Notes under the pieces: model-generated | What the model was told of the DNA's origin: nothing | The model's input: the letters and a program-made list of their open reading frames with translations, nothing else | Databases searched by the model: none | Shown: positions 8,754-17,802 of the stretch, piece after piece | How positions within the stretch are numbered: the stretch's first letter is position 1 | Layout of the letters: every line of letters starts with the position of its first letter | Made by a program: the position numbers and the translations under genes | Assembly: GCA_949878575.1 (NCBI GenBank) | Contig: CATLAX010000001.1 | Coordinates: 124,001 to 188,000, forward strand | DNA from: an uncultured Alphaproteobacteria bacterium | Lineage (GTDB): Bacteria; Pseudomonadota; Alphaproteobacteria; Rs-D84 | Length of the DNA stretch: 64,000 nucleotides | Direction: 5' to 3'

Positions 8754-10196
8754 ATGGGGGAAAAGTTCAGGCGGGCCGTCAACGCACCGCATCAGGCGTT
8801 CGGACGCGCACGAAAAAAAATAACCGCCATGAAGCCAAAGACAAAGCGTGGCAAGGTGGCGCGCGCAACCGGAATTACGATGACCGGCGTGTTTCAGTTT
8901 CTGCTGTGGGCGATAAAGTACGCCGCGTTGGACAATTCGGCGCTGCTGGCGGGGGAACGCGCACTGCGCAATATGAAGGTTGGAAAAAACAAAAACGGTG
9001 AAAATAAAAAGTTTCCGGACATGGTTAAAAAATATCCGAACCTGTCCGTGCATGTTATTTCGTATTTGATGTTCGCCGTGACGGTCGGCGGGGTGCGGGC
9101 CTGTCACGATATGGTTGGCGATAAAGACTCTGGCCCGGCGGTTCCGCGGACAGAGTTTGCGCAGAACACGGGTGACGCACAGAAGGCAAGACCCGGGACA
9201 TACGGGGCGTACCTAAACAGAATGCAGGCGATAACGCCGTTGCTGATTGCGGATTTAATCGCCAAAGAAGGCGTGCATACAGACGAGCGCGGCATGCACA
9301 CCCCGTATCTGGATTCAAAAGGCGTCCCCACAATCGGATTCGGTTCAACCGTTTTAAGCGACGGCAGCAAGGTTACAATGGACACGCCGCCGATTACGAC
9401 GCAACAGGCCTATGACCTGGCCAAATGGCATTTGGAGCGCGGGGAGACTTTTTTTGTCATGTACTGTTATGACGCGGCCTTTGACAAGGTTGACGTTAGC
9501 AGCACCGGCGAGGCGTTCGCAATGGCGTCAATAATTTACAATTCTTATAACAAGCTGATAGAGGATCCGGATGACAAAAACTGCAGGACAAGATTTGAAG
9601 AACTGCGACGGCTGTATGCGGCAGACGGCCTGAATGTTACGGACGGCATGGTGCGGGGACTGTTTAAAAAATATCCCGTCACGTCGCCGCGCAGTTTCGG
9701 AAAACAATGGCTGGGCGGGGCAAAGCCGAGCGTGCTGGCGGACAGTCTGGGCAACTTTTTGGCCGGCGGGCGCGGAATGTACTGGCGCCGCTGGCTGGAG
9801 GCTGGGCTGATTACGGGCGACATAACGCCTGATATGATGCTGCGTTGTCCCGCAAACGGAATGTATGAGTTTTTTAAGGTAATGGGACAGAAAAGGGGGG
9901 CCTTTTTCACAGGGGACGGCCGGAATATTCATATAAACAAAAAGACGTACGGGGAATTTAAAAAATGGCTGCAAAACCCTGTTAATGAAAAGGGTGAAAA
10001 ATTGAAGTGGAAAAGGGTGCGCGATGTTTTGCCGACGGCCATCCGCGGCCAGTGCGACAGGGGCTGGTGCGCTTTGGGCGAAAATAAAAAGACGGCGGCC
10101 GCGTTTGCAAAATCTGCAAAAAAGGTTAGAAACAATGCACATAGCGCTGATTTTGATGTAAGCGGTTTTGTCTTTGACGAACACACAATGGCCTGA
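8754..10196 (+). CDS. Membrane-anchored GH24/phage-type lysozyme-like protein
   Basis: AKEGVHTDERGMHTPYLDSKGVPTIGFGST resembles the GH24 E...D...TIGxG core; N-terminal hydrophobic segment; AAAGGA RBS before ATG 8754. Confidence 0.7.
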   Translation: MGEKFRRAVNAPHQAFGRARKKITAMKPKTKRGKVARATGITMTGVFQFLLWAIKYAALDNSALLAGERALRNMKVGKNKNGENKKFPDMVKKYPNLSVHVISYLMFAVTVGGVRACHDMVGDKDSGPAVPRTEFAQNTGDAQKARPGTYGAYLNRMQAITPLLIADLIAKEGVHTDERGMHTPYLDSKGVPTIGFGSTVLSDGSKVTMDTPPITTQQAYDLAKWHLERGETFFVMYCYDAAFDKVDVSSTGEAFAMASIIYNSYNKLIEDPDDKNCRTRFEELRRLYAADGLNVTDGMVRGLFKKYPVTSPRSFGKQWLGGAKPSVLADSLGNFLAGGRGMYWRRWLEAGLITGDITPDMMLRCPANGMYEFFKVMGQKRGAFFTGDGRNIHINKKTYGEFKKWLQNPVNEKGEKLKWKRVRDVLPTAIRGQCDRGWCALGENKKTAAAFAKSAKKVRNNAHSADFDVSGFVFDEHTMA

Positions 10197-10215
10197 TACG
10201 GCAGAGGGTTTTTAT

Positions 10216-12159
10216 ATGAAGGTTTTTGTAAATTATGATGATGCGCGCTGGGAAAAATACGATATAGACTTTCAGCGTATTGCCGCGGCCGCCGGACCCG
10301 ATCGCGCGGACGCTGAGGTTTCAATCACACTGGCCGACGACGATACCCTGCATGCGTTGAACCGGCAGTATCGCGCAATAGACCGGCCGACAAACGTATT
10401 GTCATTTGAACTGGGCGACGACATGCTGTTGGGCGACATATACATATCGCTGGATACTGTCCGTCGCGAGGCGGCGGCCGCCGGCATATCCGTGGAAGAA
10501 CACGCCGCGCATATGGTAGTGCATGGAATGCTGCATCTGCAGGGATACGACCACATAAAGGATGATGAGGCGGCAAAGATGGAGGCCAAAGAGGTTGCGG
10601 TACTAAAAAAGCTGGGGATAAAAAATCCGTATGAAGACGAATCCGCGGCCGCCGCGCCGAAACGCGGTTGGTGGCGGCGCGCATTGATTTTGGCGGCGCT
10701 GGGGGCGACGGCGGCCCTGGGCTTTGCGCCGACGCATTTTTGGTGGGCGACACTGGGCGCCGTCGGCGCGGCGTACTGGATTTTGACGTGCGCCCCGCGC
10801 GTCGGATTTTGGCGCGCATATCTGCGGGCGATGCCGTTTGGCGCGGCGTACGGGCTGGCCATGTTTTGGTGGGCACTAAGTTCAATATATGTTGTGCCGG
10901 AATTGGCGCGTCAATTTGCGGTGTGGACGGTGCCGGGGGCGCTGGGGCTGGCGGGGGCGGGGGCGCTGGTGTTTGCCATGCCGTTCGCCGCCGCGAACCT
11001 ATTCCGCCGCGCGGCCGCGCGGCCGTTTGCCTTTGCCGCCGTCACCGCCGCGGTGCTGTGGGCGCGTGAATGGATGTTTACGGGGTTCCCGTGGAACCCG
11101 CCGGCAAATGTTGTGATTAATTTTCCGTTTCTTGCAAATTCAATGGCTTTGTTCGGGGCGCTGGGGCTGACGTTTGTTGTTGCGGGACTGGTCGCGGCCA
11201 GTGTTGAAATAATCCGCGATAAAAAATGCGCTATGTGCAGGATTTCCTGGCTTGCGTTCGTTTTTTTGTTGTGTGCCGGCATCGCGTATGGACGGCATAA
11301 TGTTCATGTGGCGGCGTCCATGCCGGTGGCGGAAGGCCCCCTGATACGCGTGGTTCAGCCCGCAACGTCACAGGATCAAAAGATGTCCTATTCGCGCGAA
11401 GACGCCGTTGCGCAGGCCGAACGCAATGTGCGGAATCTGCTGGCGCTGGGGCGGGGCGGGGACGACGCGCGTCCGGATTTAATTGTTTATCCGGAAACGA
11501 CTTACCCGTTTGTGGTTACGGACGACGACATGCCTTTTTCAAAGATTTTGGAAACGGATGTCGTAATGGGGGCGACGTCGTATCGCGACGGGCGCCTTTA
11601 CAACTCTATGATTGTTGCGGACATGGACGGGCGCGTTTCGCATTTGTACAGCAAGGCGCATCTGGTGCCGTTTGGCGAATATTCGCCGCTGGGGCTGATG
11701 CCGTCGCCGGCCAATCTGGCAAAGGGGCGCGGACCGGAAATTATAAGCTTTCCGGGGACGGATGGTTTTTCTTTTGCCCCCGCGATATGTTACGAGATTA
11801 TATTTTCCGATTCCCTGGTGCCGGCGGGCGCGGATGCGGACGTAATAATAAACATAACAAACGACACGTGGTTTGGGCGCACGCCCGGAACGTACCAGCA
11901 TCTGGACATGGTGCGCCGGTATGCGATTGAATCGGGTCTGCCGGTGGTGCGGGCGAACTATTCCGGCATCAGTGCGTTTGTGGCATCAGACGGCGCGGTT
12001 GTGTCGCGGATTCCAATCGGCCAGACCGGTGTATTGGACGGTCGCGCGCACGGTGCGCACATGACGCCGTACAGGGCGATGGGGCGTGACGCGTGGATGC
12101 TGATAATACTGGTGTTTGCGATTGTAGGCGCTGTTGCGGTATCACGTGGCAGGGAATGA
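10216..12159 (+). CDS. Fused rRNA maturation endonuclease YbeY and apolipoprotein N-acyltransferase Lnt
   Basis: One continuous ORF: YbeY motifs (RPTNVLSFE, GDIYIS, HGMLHLQGYDH), then TM segments and Lnt motifs (YPETTYPF, YSKAHLVPFGEYSPL, PAICYEIIF, NITNDTWFG). Confidence 0.9.
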   Translation: MKVFVNYDDARWEKYDIDFQRIAAAAGPDRADAEVSITLADDDTLHALNRQYRAIDRPTNVLSFELGDDMLLGDIYISLDTVRREAAAAGISVEEHAAHMVVHGMLHLQGYDHIKDDEAAKMEAKEVAVLKKLGIKNPYEDESAAAAPKRGWWRRALILAALGATAALGFAPTHFWWATLGAVGAAYWILTCAPRVGFWRAYLRAMPFGAAYGLAMFWWALSSIYVVPELARQFAVWTVPGALGLAGAGALVFAMPFAAANLFRRAAARPFAFAAVTAAVLWAREWMFTGFPWNPPANVVINFPFLANSMALFGALGLTFVVAGLVAASVEIIRDKKCAMCRISWLAFVFLLCAGIAYGRHNVHVAASMPVAEGPLIRVVQPATSQDQKMSYSREDAVAQAERNVRNLLALGRGGDDARPDLIVYPETTYPFVVTDDDMPFSKILETDVVMGATSYRDGRLYNSMIVADMDGRVSHLYSKAHLVPFGEYSPLGLMPSPANLAKGRGPEIISFPGTDGFSFAPAICYEIIFSDSLVPAGADADVIINITNDTWFGRTPGTYQHLDMVRRYAIESGLPVVRANYSGISAFVASDGAVVSRIPIGQTGVLDGRAHGAHMTPYRAMGRDAWMLIILVFAIVGAVAVSRGRE

Positions 12160-12170
12160 TAAAATCATAT

Positions 12171-12199
12171 AAAAAAGCCGGCAAAGGCCGGCTTTTTTA
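12171..12199. terminator. Intrinsic terminator between convergent genes
   Basis: AAAAAAGCCGGCAAAGGCCGGCTTTTTT. Confidence 0.75.
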
Positions 12200-12394
12200 T
12201 ATCTTGTTTTGCAGAATCCATACGCGCAGTGCGGACGACAGTGTTCGCGCGCCGCGTGCGGCGTCAATTTCACCGATTATGGCCGCAACCGGACGGTTCT
12301 GTTTTGCCGCGATGGCGTGCAGGGCGGACATGAATTCCGCCTCAAGCGAAACGCTGGTACGGTGGCCGGACAAAGATACGGATATTTTCTTCAT
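12197..12394 (-). CDS. Ribbon-helix-helix domain protein (RHH_4-like)
   Basis: MKKISVSLSGHRTSVSLEAEFMSALHAIAAKQNRPVAAIIGEIDAARGARTLSSALRVWIL. Confidence 0.8.
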   Translation of the reverse strand: MKKISVSLSGHRTSVSLEAEFMSALHAIAAKQNRPVAAIIGEIDAARGARTLSSALRVWILQNKI

Positions 12395-12396
12395 TT

Positions 12397-12831
12397 TTAT
12401 ATTTTCCCCGCCGCCAGGCAATCCGTCATGGCGTGGTATGCGTCGTTGTATTTCCGCAGCGGCCGCAGGTTCAGATTGTCAAGCATGAAAAATGTGCCGA
12501 ATGCGTCAAATGCAAAAAAGAACAGATCGTTGCGGGCAAATATTGTTTTTCCGCGCAACGGCGCTATGTGCATCATTTCGCGGTTTATGTCAATAATCCC
12601 CGGTATGGGAAACAGGGCGCCGCGTTTTATTTCCGTCGGTCCGAATATGTATCCGGCCCCGCGCGATATGCCGCCGGTCGCCCCGTACAGCTCTATCATT
12701 GCGGCCGGCAGCATCGCCGCCCGCATGCTTTGCAGCAACGTGTTCGCCGTTGCAATATCGCGGGCCGCGGCAATTGGCGCCATGAAGGCGCCGCGTGCGC
12801 GCATGGAAGATAAAAATTCATCACGTGTCAT
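12397..12831 (-). CDS. Hypothetical protein, possibly SUKH (SMI1/KNR4)-like
   Basis: Starts MTRDEFLSSMRARG; YGATGGISRGAGYIFGPTEI...FARNDLFFFAFDAFGTFFMLD resembles the SUKH core pattern; weak. Confidence 0.45.
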   Translation of the reverse strand: MTRDEFLSSMRARGAFMAPIAAARDIATANTLLQSMRAAMLPAAMIELYGATGGISRGAGYIFGPTEIKRGALFPIPGIIDINREMMHIAPLRGKTIFARNDLFFFAFDAFGTFFMLDNLNLRPLRKYNDAYHAMTDCLAAGKI

Positions 12832-12845
12832 ATGTGTCGCCCCCG

Positions 12846-13352
12846 TTATTCCATGCCGCGGCCGGCCACTATCTGGGCCGCAATCTGGGACAGGCGGTCT
12901 TCGGTTGCGTTGCCGCCGTCGCCGCCGCCCGCGGTATGCGCGGATATATAAATTTTCTTTGCCGGATTCGGCAGCCATATTGTTTCGTTCCCCGACTGGC
13001 CCAGAATAAAACGGTCCATGTTTTGGGAGTTTGGAAAAGTGGTGCACATGAACATGTTTTCCGGAATTATTTTCCCGCCCCATGCCATGGGAATGCGCAT
13101 GCGGATGGATGTGTTTGCCGGCATTGCACGGCCCGTTATCAAATTCATAAAGTCATCCTGGGACAGGGACATCATCGCCAGTTCCTCAACCGAATCGGCC
13201 AGAGTGCGCATGAATGCGTGCCTGGCGTCTTTGTACTTTGCAAACCAGTCCGGTGCAATCGGGGCGGGGGCGGGGCGCAGTTCTATCAGCGGCATGTCGT
13301 CCATGCCCATGTCCGCCATAATTTTTTCCGCTGATGACTGACTTATCTGCAT
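12846..13352 (-). CDS. Hypothetical protein, possible degenerate HNH-like core
   Basis: 168 aa; MMSLSQDDFMNLITGRAMPANTSIRMRIPMAWGGKIIPENMFM resembles toxin-type HNH spacing (HHIPLxxGGxNxxxNL) without the His residues. Confidence 0.45.
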   Translation of the reverse strand: MQISQSSAEKIMADMGMDDMPLIELRPAPAPIAPDWFAKYKDARHAFMRTLADSVEELAMMSLSQDDFMNLITGRAMPANTSIRMRIPMAWGGKIIPENMFMCTTFPNSQNMDRFILGQSGNETIWLPNPAKKIYISAHTAGGGDGGNATEDRLSQIAAQIVAGRGME

Positions 13353-14263
13353 TATGTTTTGTCCATGTATGTTATAACGGTGTCAATGAATTCGGAATAT
13401 GCGTCAAAATTTTCCTGTTCGCTGGCGTCGGCGGGGGGCGTGTTTTTATTTTCGCTTAAGTATTCGCGCAGTTCGTCCGTATCAGAGAACGTCCTTATGT
13501 CCGGGTTGCGTATTTCAGACGACGGGGCGACGGCAAAGCCGTATATGGAGATTTCTATGTCGTCCAGGGTGTCCGCAAACAGGGACGCCAAGCGTTCCAT
13601 TGCGTCGGCCAGCGGCTGCTCTTCAATATTTATGCCGCCGATGAACAGCTGCTCGTTTGTGCCGATGGCCAGCAGGGCCGGTTTGAAGTTTCCGATTTTT
13701 GGCGCGTCCTTGACGGTATAGCCCGCGTCTTCAAATATGGCGCGCAGTGTCCGTTTTTGTTCATCTGTCGGGCCCGTTGGTGTGGCGGGCGGTGCGTATA
13801 TCGGCGCGGCCGGCGCCGCGGTGCGCGGGGCGGAACGAACCTCTGCCGATATTGCCGGGCGCATGGGCCGTGACGGCGACGGCGCCCGGGGCGGTGTTAT
13901 GTCCAGCGCGGTCGCGGATTGCCGCGGCGCCGTTGGCGCGGCCGGTTCCTGGATTTCGGCGCGTGGTGCGGCATGTTTTGCGGCCGGTTTCTTGGTCCGT
14001 ATCATGCGCAGCCGCCGCATAGCGTCCGCCGGCCGCATTAGTATGTACAGCACGACCAGGCATATTAGTATCGCCGCCGTCAATGATATATAAAACGCGG
14101 GGCGAACCGGTGTCTGAGCCGCCTGCAGATAACCCAGATACTGCCAGTGTTGAGTGGAAAATATATTAAAGCCGAACATGGTGTTAAGCCAAAAGCCGGC
14201 CCCCAGCGCCGACGCCAGCAGCCACAATATGCAAATCAGAATACGTTCAATTTGTTTGCTCAT
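13352..14263 (-). CDS. Membrane protein: two TM segments, Pro/Ala-rich linker, globular C-terminal domain
   Basis: 303-aa ORF, first gene of the four-gene minus-strand operon; overlaps next gene. Confidence 0.65.
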   Translation of the reverse strand: MSKQIERILICILWLLASALGAGFWLNTMFGFNIFSTQHWQYLGYLQAAQTPVRPAFYISLTAAILICLVVLYILMRPADAMRRLRMIRTKKPAAKHAAPRAEIQEPAAPTAPRQSATALDITPPRAPSPSRPMRPAISAEVRSAPRTAAPAAPIYAPPATPTGPTDEQKRTLRAIFEDAGYTVKDAPKIGNFKPALLAIGTNEQLFIGGINIEEQPLADAMERLASLFADTLDDIEISIYGFAVAPSSEIRNPDIRTFSDTDELREYLSENKNTPPADASEQENFDAYSEFIDTVITYMDKT

Positions 14264-14306
14264 TTGTCTTTTATTGTATCATATTTATGGTAAACTAAAA
14301 AGTATA

Positions 14307-14996
14307 ATGATAGGAACGGATGATTATTTTGACGATATAGGCGCGCACAAGGCGTTGTGGTGCACGGCGCCCGATTCCGGTGATTTGGCCCGTGTGGCCG
14401 CAATGGCGGCCTTGCATCCGATGCCAATGATATCCGCCGTCCCCGATGATGTGGCGATGCTGTGGGCGTGGCTGGAAAAGACGCCTGCGCGGATATTTGC
14501 GCGATTTTACATGCCGGCGCGCGGGGCGCGTGATGAACGCGTTGTTTCCGGTTTGACCGCTCGGATAAACACCGCGTTTAAACAGGGGGCGCATGGCGCG
14601 CAGATTTTTATGCGGGCCTCGGACTTAATGGATTTTGCGGACGGAATGGGTGCCGTTCGTGATGATTTGTTCTTTAACCGTACGCTGGCCGTTGGCGTTG
14701 ATGTGGCGGATGTCGGGCCTTTTGAATGGGGGGGCGTGTTTGATGCGGTCCGCCGCCTGCGGGCCGGGGCGCTGGTAATCGTGCTGGCGCGGGACGGCGG
14801 TGCGCGGTGTGATTTTGTCGGGCGGATTTATGCGGCGCTGAACGCGGCGGCGGATGCAAAGTGTGATTTGCATTTCGTTCTGGGCGGCGCGGCCATGCGG
14901 GCCGAACAGGCGTTGCGCCTGGTCCGTGCAATGCGGCCTGAAATGGCGGGCGGCGTGCGGGTTTTTGTGCCGGCCGGCAACGGGGGTGTGTCATGA
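14307..14996 (+). CDS. Hypothetical protein (229 aa)
   Basis: MIGTDDYFDDIGAHKALWCTAP...; start chosen inside the longer ORF; overlaps next CDS. Confidence 0.6.
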   Translation: MIGTDDYFDDIGAHKALWCTAPDSGDLARVAAMAALHPMPMISAVPDDVAMLWAWLEKTPARIFARFYMPARGARDERVVSGLTARINTAFKQGAHGAQIFMRASDLMDFADGMGAVRDDLFFNRTLAVGVDVADVGPFEWGGVFDAVRRLRAGALVIVLARDGGARCDFVGRIYAALNAAADAKCDLHFVLGGAAMRAEQALRLVRAMRPEMAGGVRVFVPAGNGGVS

Positions 14997-15550
14997 AAAA
15001 AGTAATTATGGTTTTGTTTGTGTGTACGCCGGTTGCCGCAATGGCGATGGCCGACGCCACGCCGCCGGTATACGGTCGGCCGACGTTGTATGGCGAGTAT
15101 GAGGCTGGCGCCCGTGATGCGGCGCGCGCGGCCCGGTTGTATGGTGATACGCCGCGTGCGGCGGCAATTGTTGCAAAAACAGGCGCCGCATCGGCCAGGC
15201 GGCCTGTGAAGGCAAAGGCGGCGGCGCCAAAGAAAGTGGCAAAAAAGAAGTCCGCAGATAAAAAGCCGTCGCCTGTAAAGGCGTCGCCGGCGCGCCGCGC
15301 CGATGTTGTACAGGTGCCGCCGCGCGTGATGGGTGCGGAAAAACCGGCGCCCGCACCGGTGCCGGAAAAGGCGCCATATGCGCCGTCGCCGTCGGTTGTT
15401 GCAATCGCGGGCGCCGCCAAAGACAGGCATGAAATGCGGGATGTTGATTCTTTTTGCACCCGCCGCGGCGCGCCGGTGCGCAAATCCGGCGTTCCGGGAA
15501 TTGTTCTGATGCCGGGACGGCCTGATTTAATGAGCTGTGGCGTAAAATAG
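14993..15550 (+). CDS. Exported Ala/Lys/Pro-rich hypothetical protein
   Basis: Signal peptide MKKVIMVLFVCTPVAAMAMADA; low-complexity middle. Confidence 0.6.
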   Translation: MKKVIMVLFVCTPVAAMAMADATPPVYGRPTLYGEYEAGARDAARAARLYGDTPRAAAIVAKTGAASARRPVKAKAAAPKKVAKKKSADKKPSPVKASPARRADVVQVPPRVMGAEKPAPAPVPEKAPYAPSPSVVAIAGAAKDRHEMRDVDSFCTRRGAPVRKSGVPGIVLMPGRPDLMSCGVK

Positions 15551-16177
15551 CTATTTGTTTTTTATCACGATATATTTTGGCGCGGATGTCGCCGCCATGT
15601 TTTTGTTCTGGTAGCGTGTGCGAACAATATCCAGTGACGGTGTTTCGTACGCCACGCGGGCATCCATTGCGCGCGCGCAAATCCAGTCAAAATATTCCCA
15701 ATGGTCGGTGCCGATTATTATTTCGCCGCCCGGCGCCAGGCGGCCCGCCAGTGTTTTTATAAATTCCGTCTGTAACAGGCGTCGTTTTTCATGACGCGCC
15801 TTTGGCCATGGGTCGGGGTGCAGAATCCATATGCGTTCAAACAGGGTGTTGCATTCGCGCAACAGTCCGCGCACGTCGTCCGGCCATATTCGTATGTTTT
15901 TATATTCCGGCAAAATATTGTTTTTCCCGTCTGTTATCGCCGACATTAATGACGCCACGCCGTTTACAAACGGTTCCGCACCGATAATTGTTTTTTTCGG
16001 ATTTTCAAGTGCGATGGCGCGCACGTGTTCGCCGGCGCCGAAGCCTATTTCCAGTATAACGCGGCCCGCCGGTAATTTTTCCGGCCGCGGCAGCCTGTTT
16101 TCAATCAGCCACTGTTGGCGTGCGGACAGTTTTTTGCCGTGTCGCCGCCCAAAAGTTCTTATTTCTTGTTTTTCCAT
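15551..16177 (-). CDS. trmB: tRNA (guanine-N7-)-methyltransferase
   Basis: ILEIGFGAGEHVRAIA, NIRIWPDDVRGLL, WILHPDPWPKARHEKRRL. Confidence 0.93.
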   Translation of the reverse strand: MEKQEIRTFGRRHGKKLSARQQWLIENRLPRPEKLPAGRVILEIGFGAGEHVRAIALENPKKTIIGAEPFVNGVASLMSAITDGKNNILPEYKNIRIWPDDVRGLLRECNTLFERIWILHPDPWPKARHEKRRLLQTEFIKTLAGRLAPGGEIIIGTDHWEYFDWICARAMDARVAYETPSLDIVRTRYQNKNMAATSAPKYIVIKNK

Positions 16178-16224
16178 ATAATTAGTATAAAATTGCAAAT
16201 GCAATAAAACAAGGTTATTTAATT

Positions 16225-17802
16225 ATGAGACAAGGTTTACCCGCCGATTTGATTGAGCGCATACTGGGGGCGGCCCCGAAATACACGATGGAGCAGTTGG
16301 AAAAGAAATTCCCGCCGCGTAATTTGAAAGAGGGGGCCTGTGTCACCCGATTCGCGCCCAGTCCCACGGGATTCATGCATTTGGGCGGATTGTACGGTGC
16401 ACTGATTGACTGTAAGCTGGCACGGCAGACGGGCGGTGTTTTCATGCTGCGCATAGAGGACACGGACACCAAGCGCGAGGTTGAATCCGCCGTTGACGTG
16501 ATAGTGTCGTCCATGCACCGGTTCGGTTTGGCGTATGACAATGATGAAACGTACGGACCTTATCATCAATCGCAGCGGCGCGACATTTATCACAGTGTGG
16601 CGGCGGACCTGATGGCGCGCGGTATGGCGTACCCTTGCTTTTTGACGGCGGACGACATGGAAAAGATTCGTGAAAATCAAAAGGCGGCGGGGTTTGCGAC
16701 CGGTATTTACGGTGAATTTGCACGCGACCGCGATTTGACCGCGGATGAAATAGCCGCCCGTCTGGACGCGGGGGTGTGTCCGTCGGTGCGCCTGTATTCC
16801 GAAGGGAATCCGGAGCGGCGCATTTTCTGCAAGGACGTTGTTCGCGGTTCAATCGGATTTCCGGAAAACAACGAGGATATTGTCTTAATCAAGTCAAACG
16901 ATAAACTGCCGACGTATCATTTCGCGCATCTGGTGGACGATCATTTTATGCGCACAACGCACGTTGTCCGCGGCGAGGAATGGCTGCCGTCGTTTCCGTT
17001 GCATACGGCGCTGTTTCGCATGATGGGATGGGCCGCGCCGATGTACATTCACACGTCAACCATTGATAAAATTGATGCCGAAACCGGCAAGCAAAGAAAA
17101 CTGTCCAAGCGCAAGGATCCGGAGGCAAACGTTGAATATTTCCTGCGCGACGGATGGCCGGTGGAGGCGGTGCTGGAATACCTGGGTAATATTGCGGCGT
17201 CCGGTTACGAGGAGGCAAAGACCAAAGGCACGGTAAAATCCATTTGGGATTATGAAATGCGGCCTAAAAAGATACCGATGTCGGGTGCGCTGTTTGACAT
17301 GAAGAAGCTGGAATGGTGGGCCAAAGAATTTATCGCCACAATGCCGGTGTCGGATTTGGCGGCGCGCATTACGGAATGGGCGACGGAGTACGGCGACAAA
17401 AATCACAAGAAACAGATTGCAAATTCAGAGTATCTGGCGGCTGTTCTGGGGATAGAGCGCGACAATCCAAAACGTATCCGCAAGGATTTCATAACATGGC
17501 GCCAGACGCTGGATACTGTTGGTTTCTTCTGGGATGAATTGTTTGTGCCGAATATGGAATTTGAATACAACCGTGATGTACTGCGTGAATTTTTGCGCGT
17601 CTATGACCCGGCGGACGACAAGGATGCATGGTGGGCAAAAATGGTCGCGATTGCCGAAAACTTGGGAATTAAAAACGGCGATGCGGCGATGACACTGCGC
17701 GTGGCGCTGGCGGGGCGCACTAACACGCCCGATTTGTATTCCATTATAAAAGTTATGGGGCCCGTGCGCGTTCGTGCCAGAATAGGAGAGATTTTAAAAT
17801 GA
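16225..17802 (+). CDS. gltX: Glutamate--tRNA ligase (clostridial-type sequence features)
   Basis: TRFAPSPTGFMHLGGLYGALID, FMLRIEDTDTKREVE, KLSKRKDPE; N-terminus YPPRN-like (KFPPRNLKEGACVTRFAPSPTG). Confidence 0.92.
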   Translation: MRQGLPADLIERILGAAPKYTMEQLEKKFPPRNLKEGACVTRFAPSPTGFMHLGGLYGALIDCKLARQTGGVFMLRIEDTDTKREVESAVDVIVSSMHRFGLAYDNDETYGPYHQSQRRDIYHSVAADLMARGMAYPCFLTADDMEKIRENQKAAGFATGIYGEFARDRDLTADEIAARLDAGVCPSVRLYSEGNPERRIFCKDVVRGSIGFPENNEDIVLIKSNDKLPTYHFAHLVDDHFMRTTHVVRGEEWLPSFPLHTALFRMMGWAAPMYIHTSTIDKIDAETGKQRKLSKRKDPEANVEYFLRDGWPVEAVLEYLGNIAASGYEEAKTKGTVKSIWDYEMRPKKIPMSGALFDMKKLEWWAKEFIATMPVSDLAARITEWATEYGDKNHKKQIANSEYLAAVLGIERDNPKRIRKDFITWRQTLDTVGFFWDELFVPNMEFEYNRDVLREFLRVYDPADDKDAWWAKMVAIAENLGIKNGDAAMTLRVALAGRTNTPDLYSIIKVMGPVRVRARIGEILK

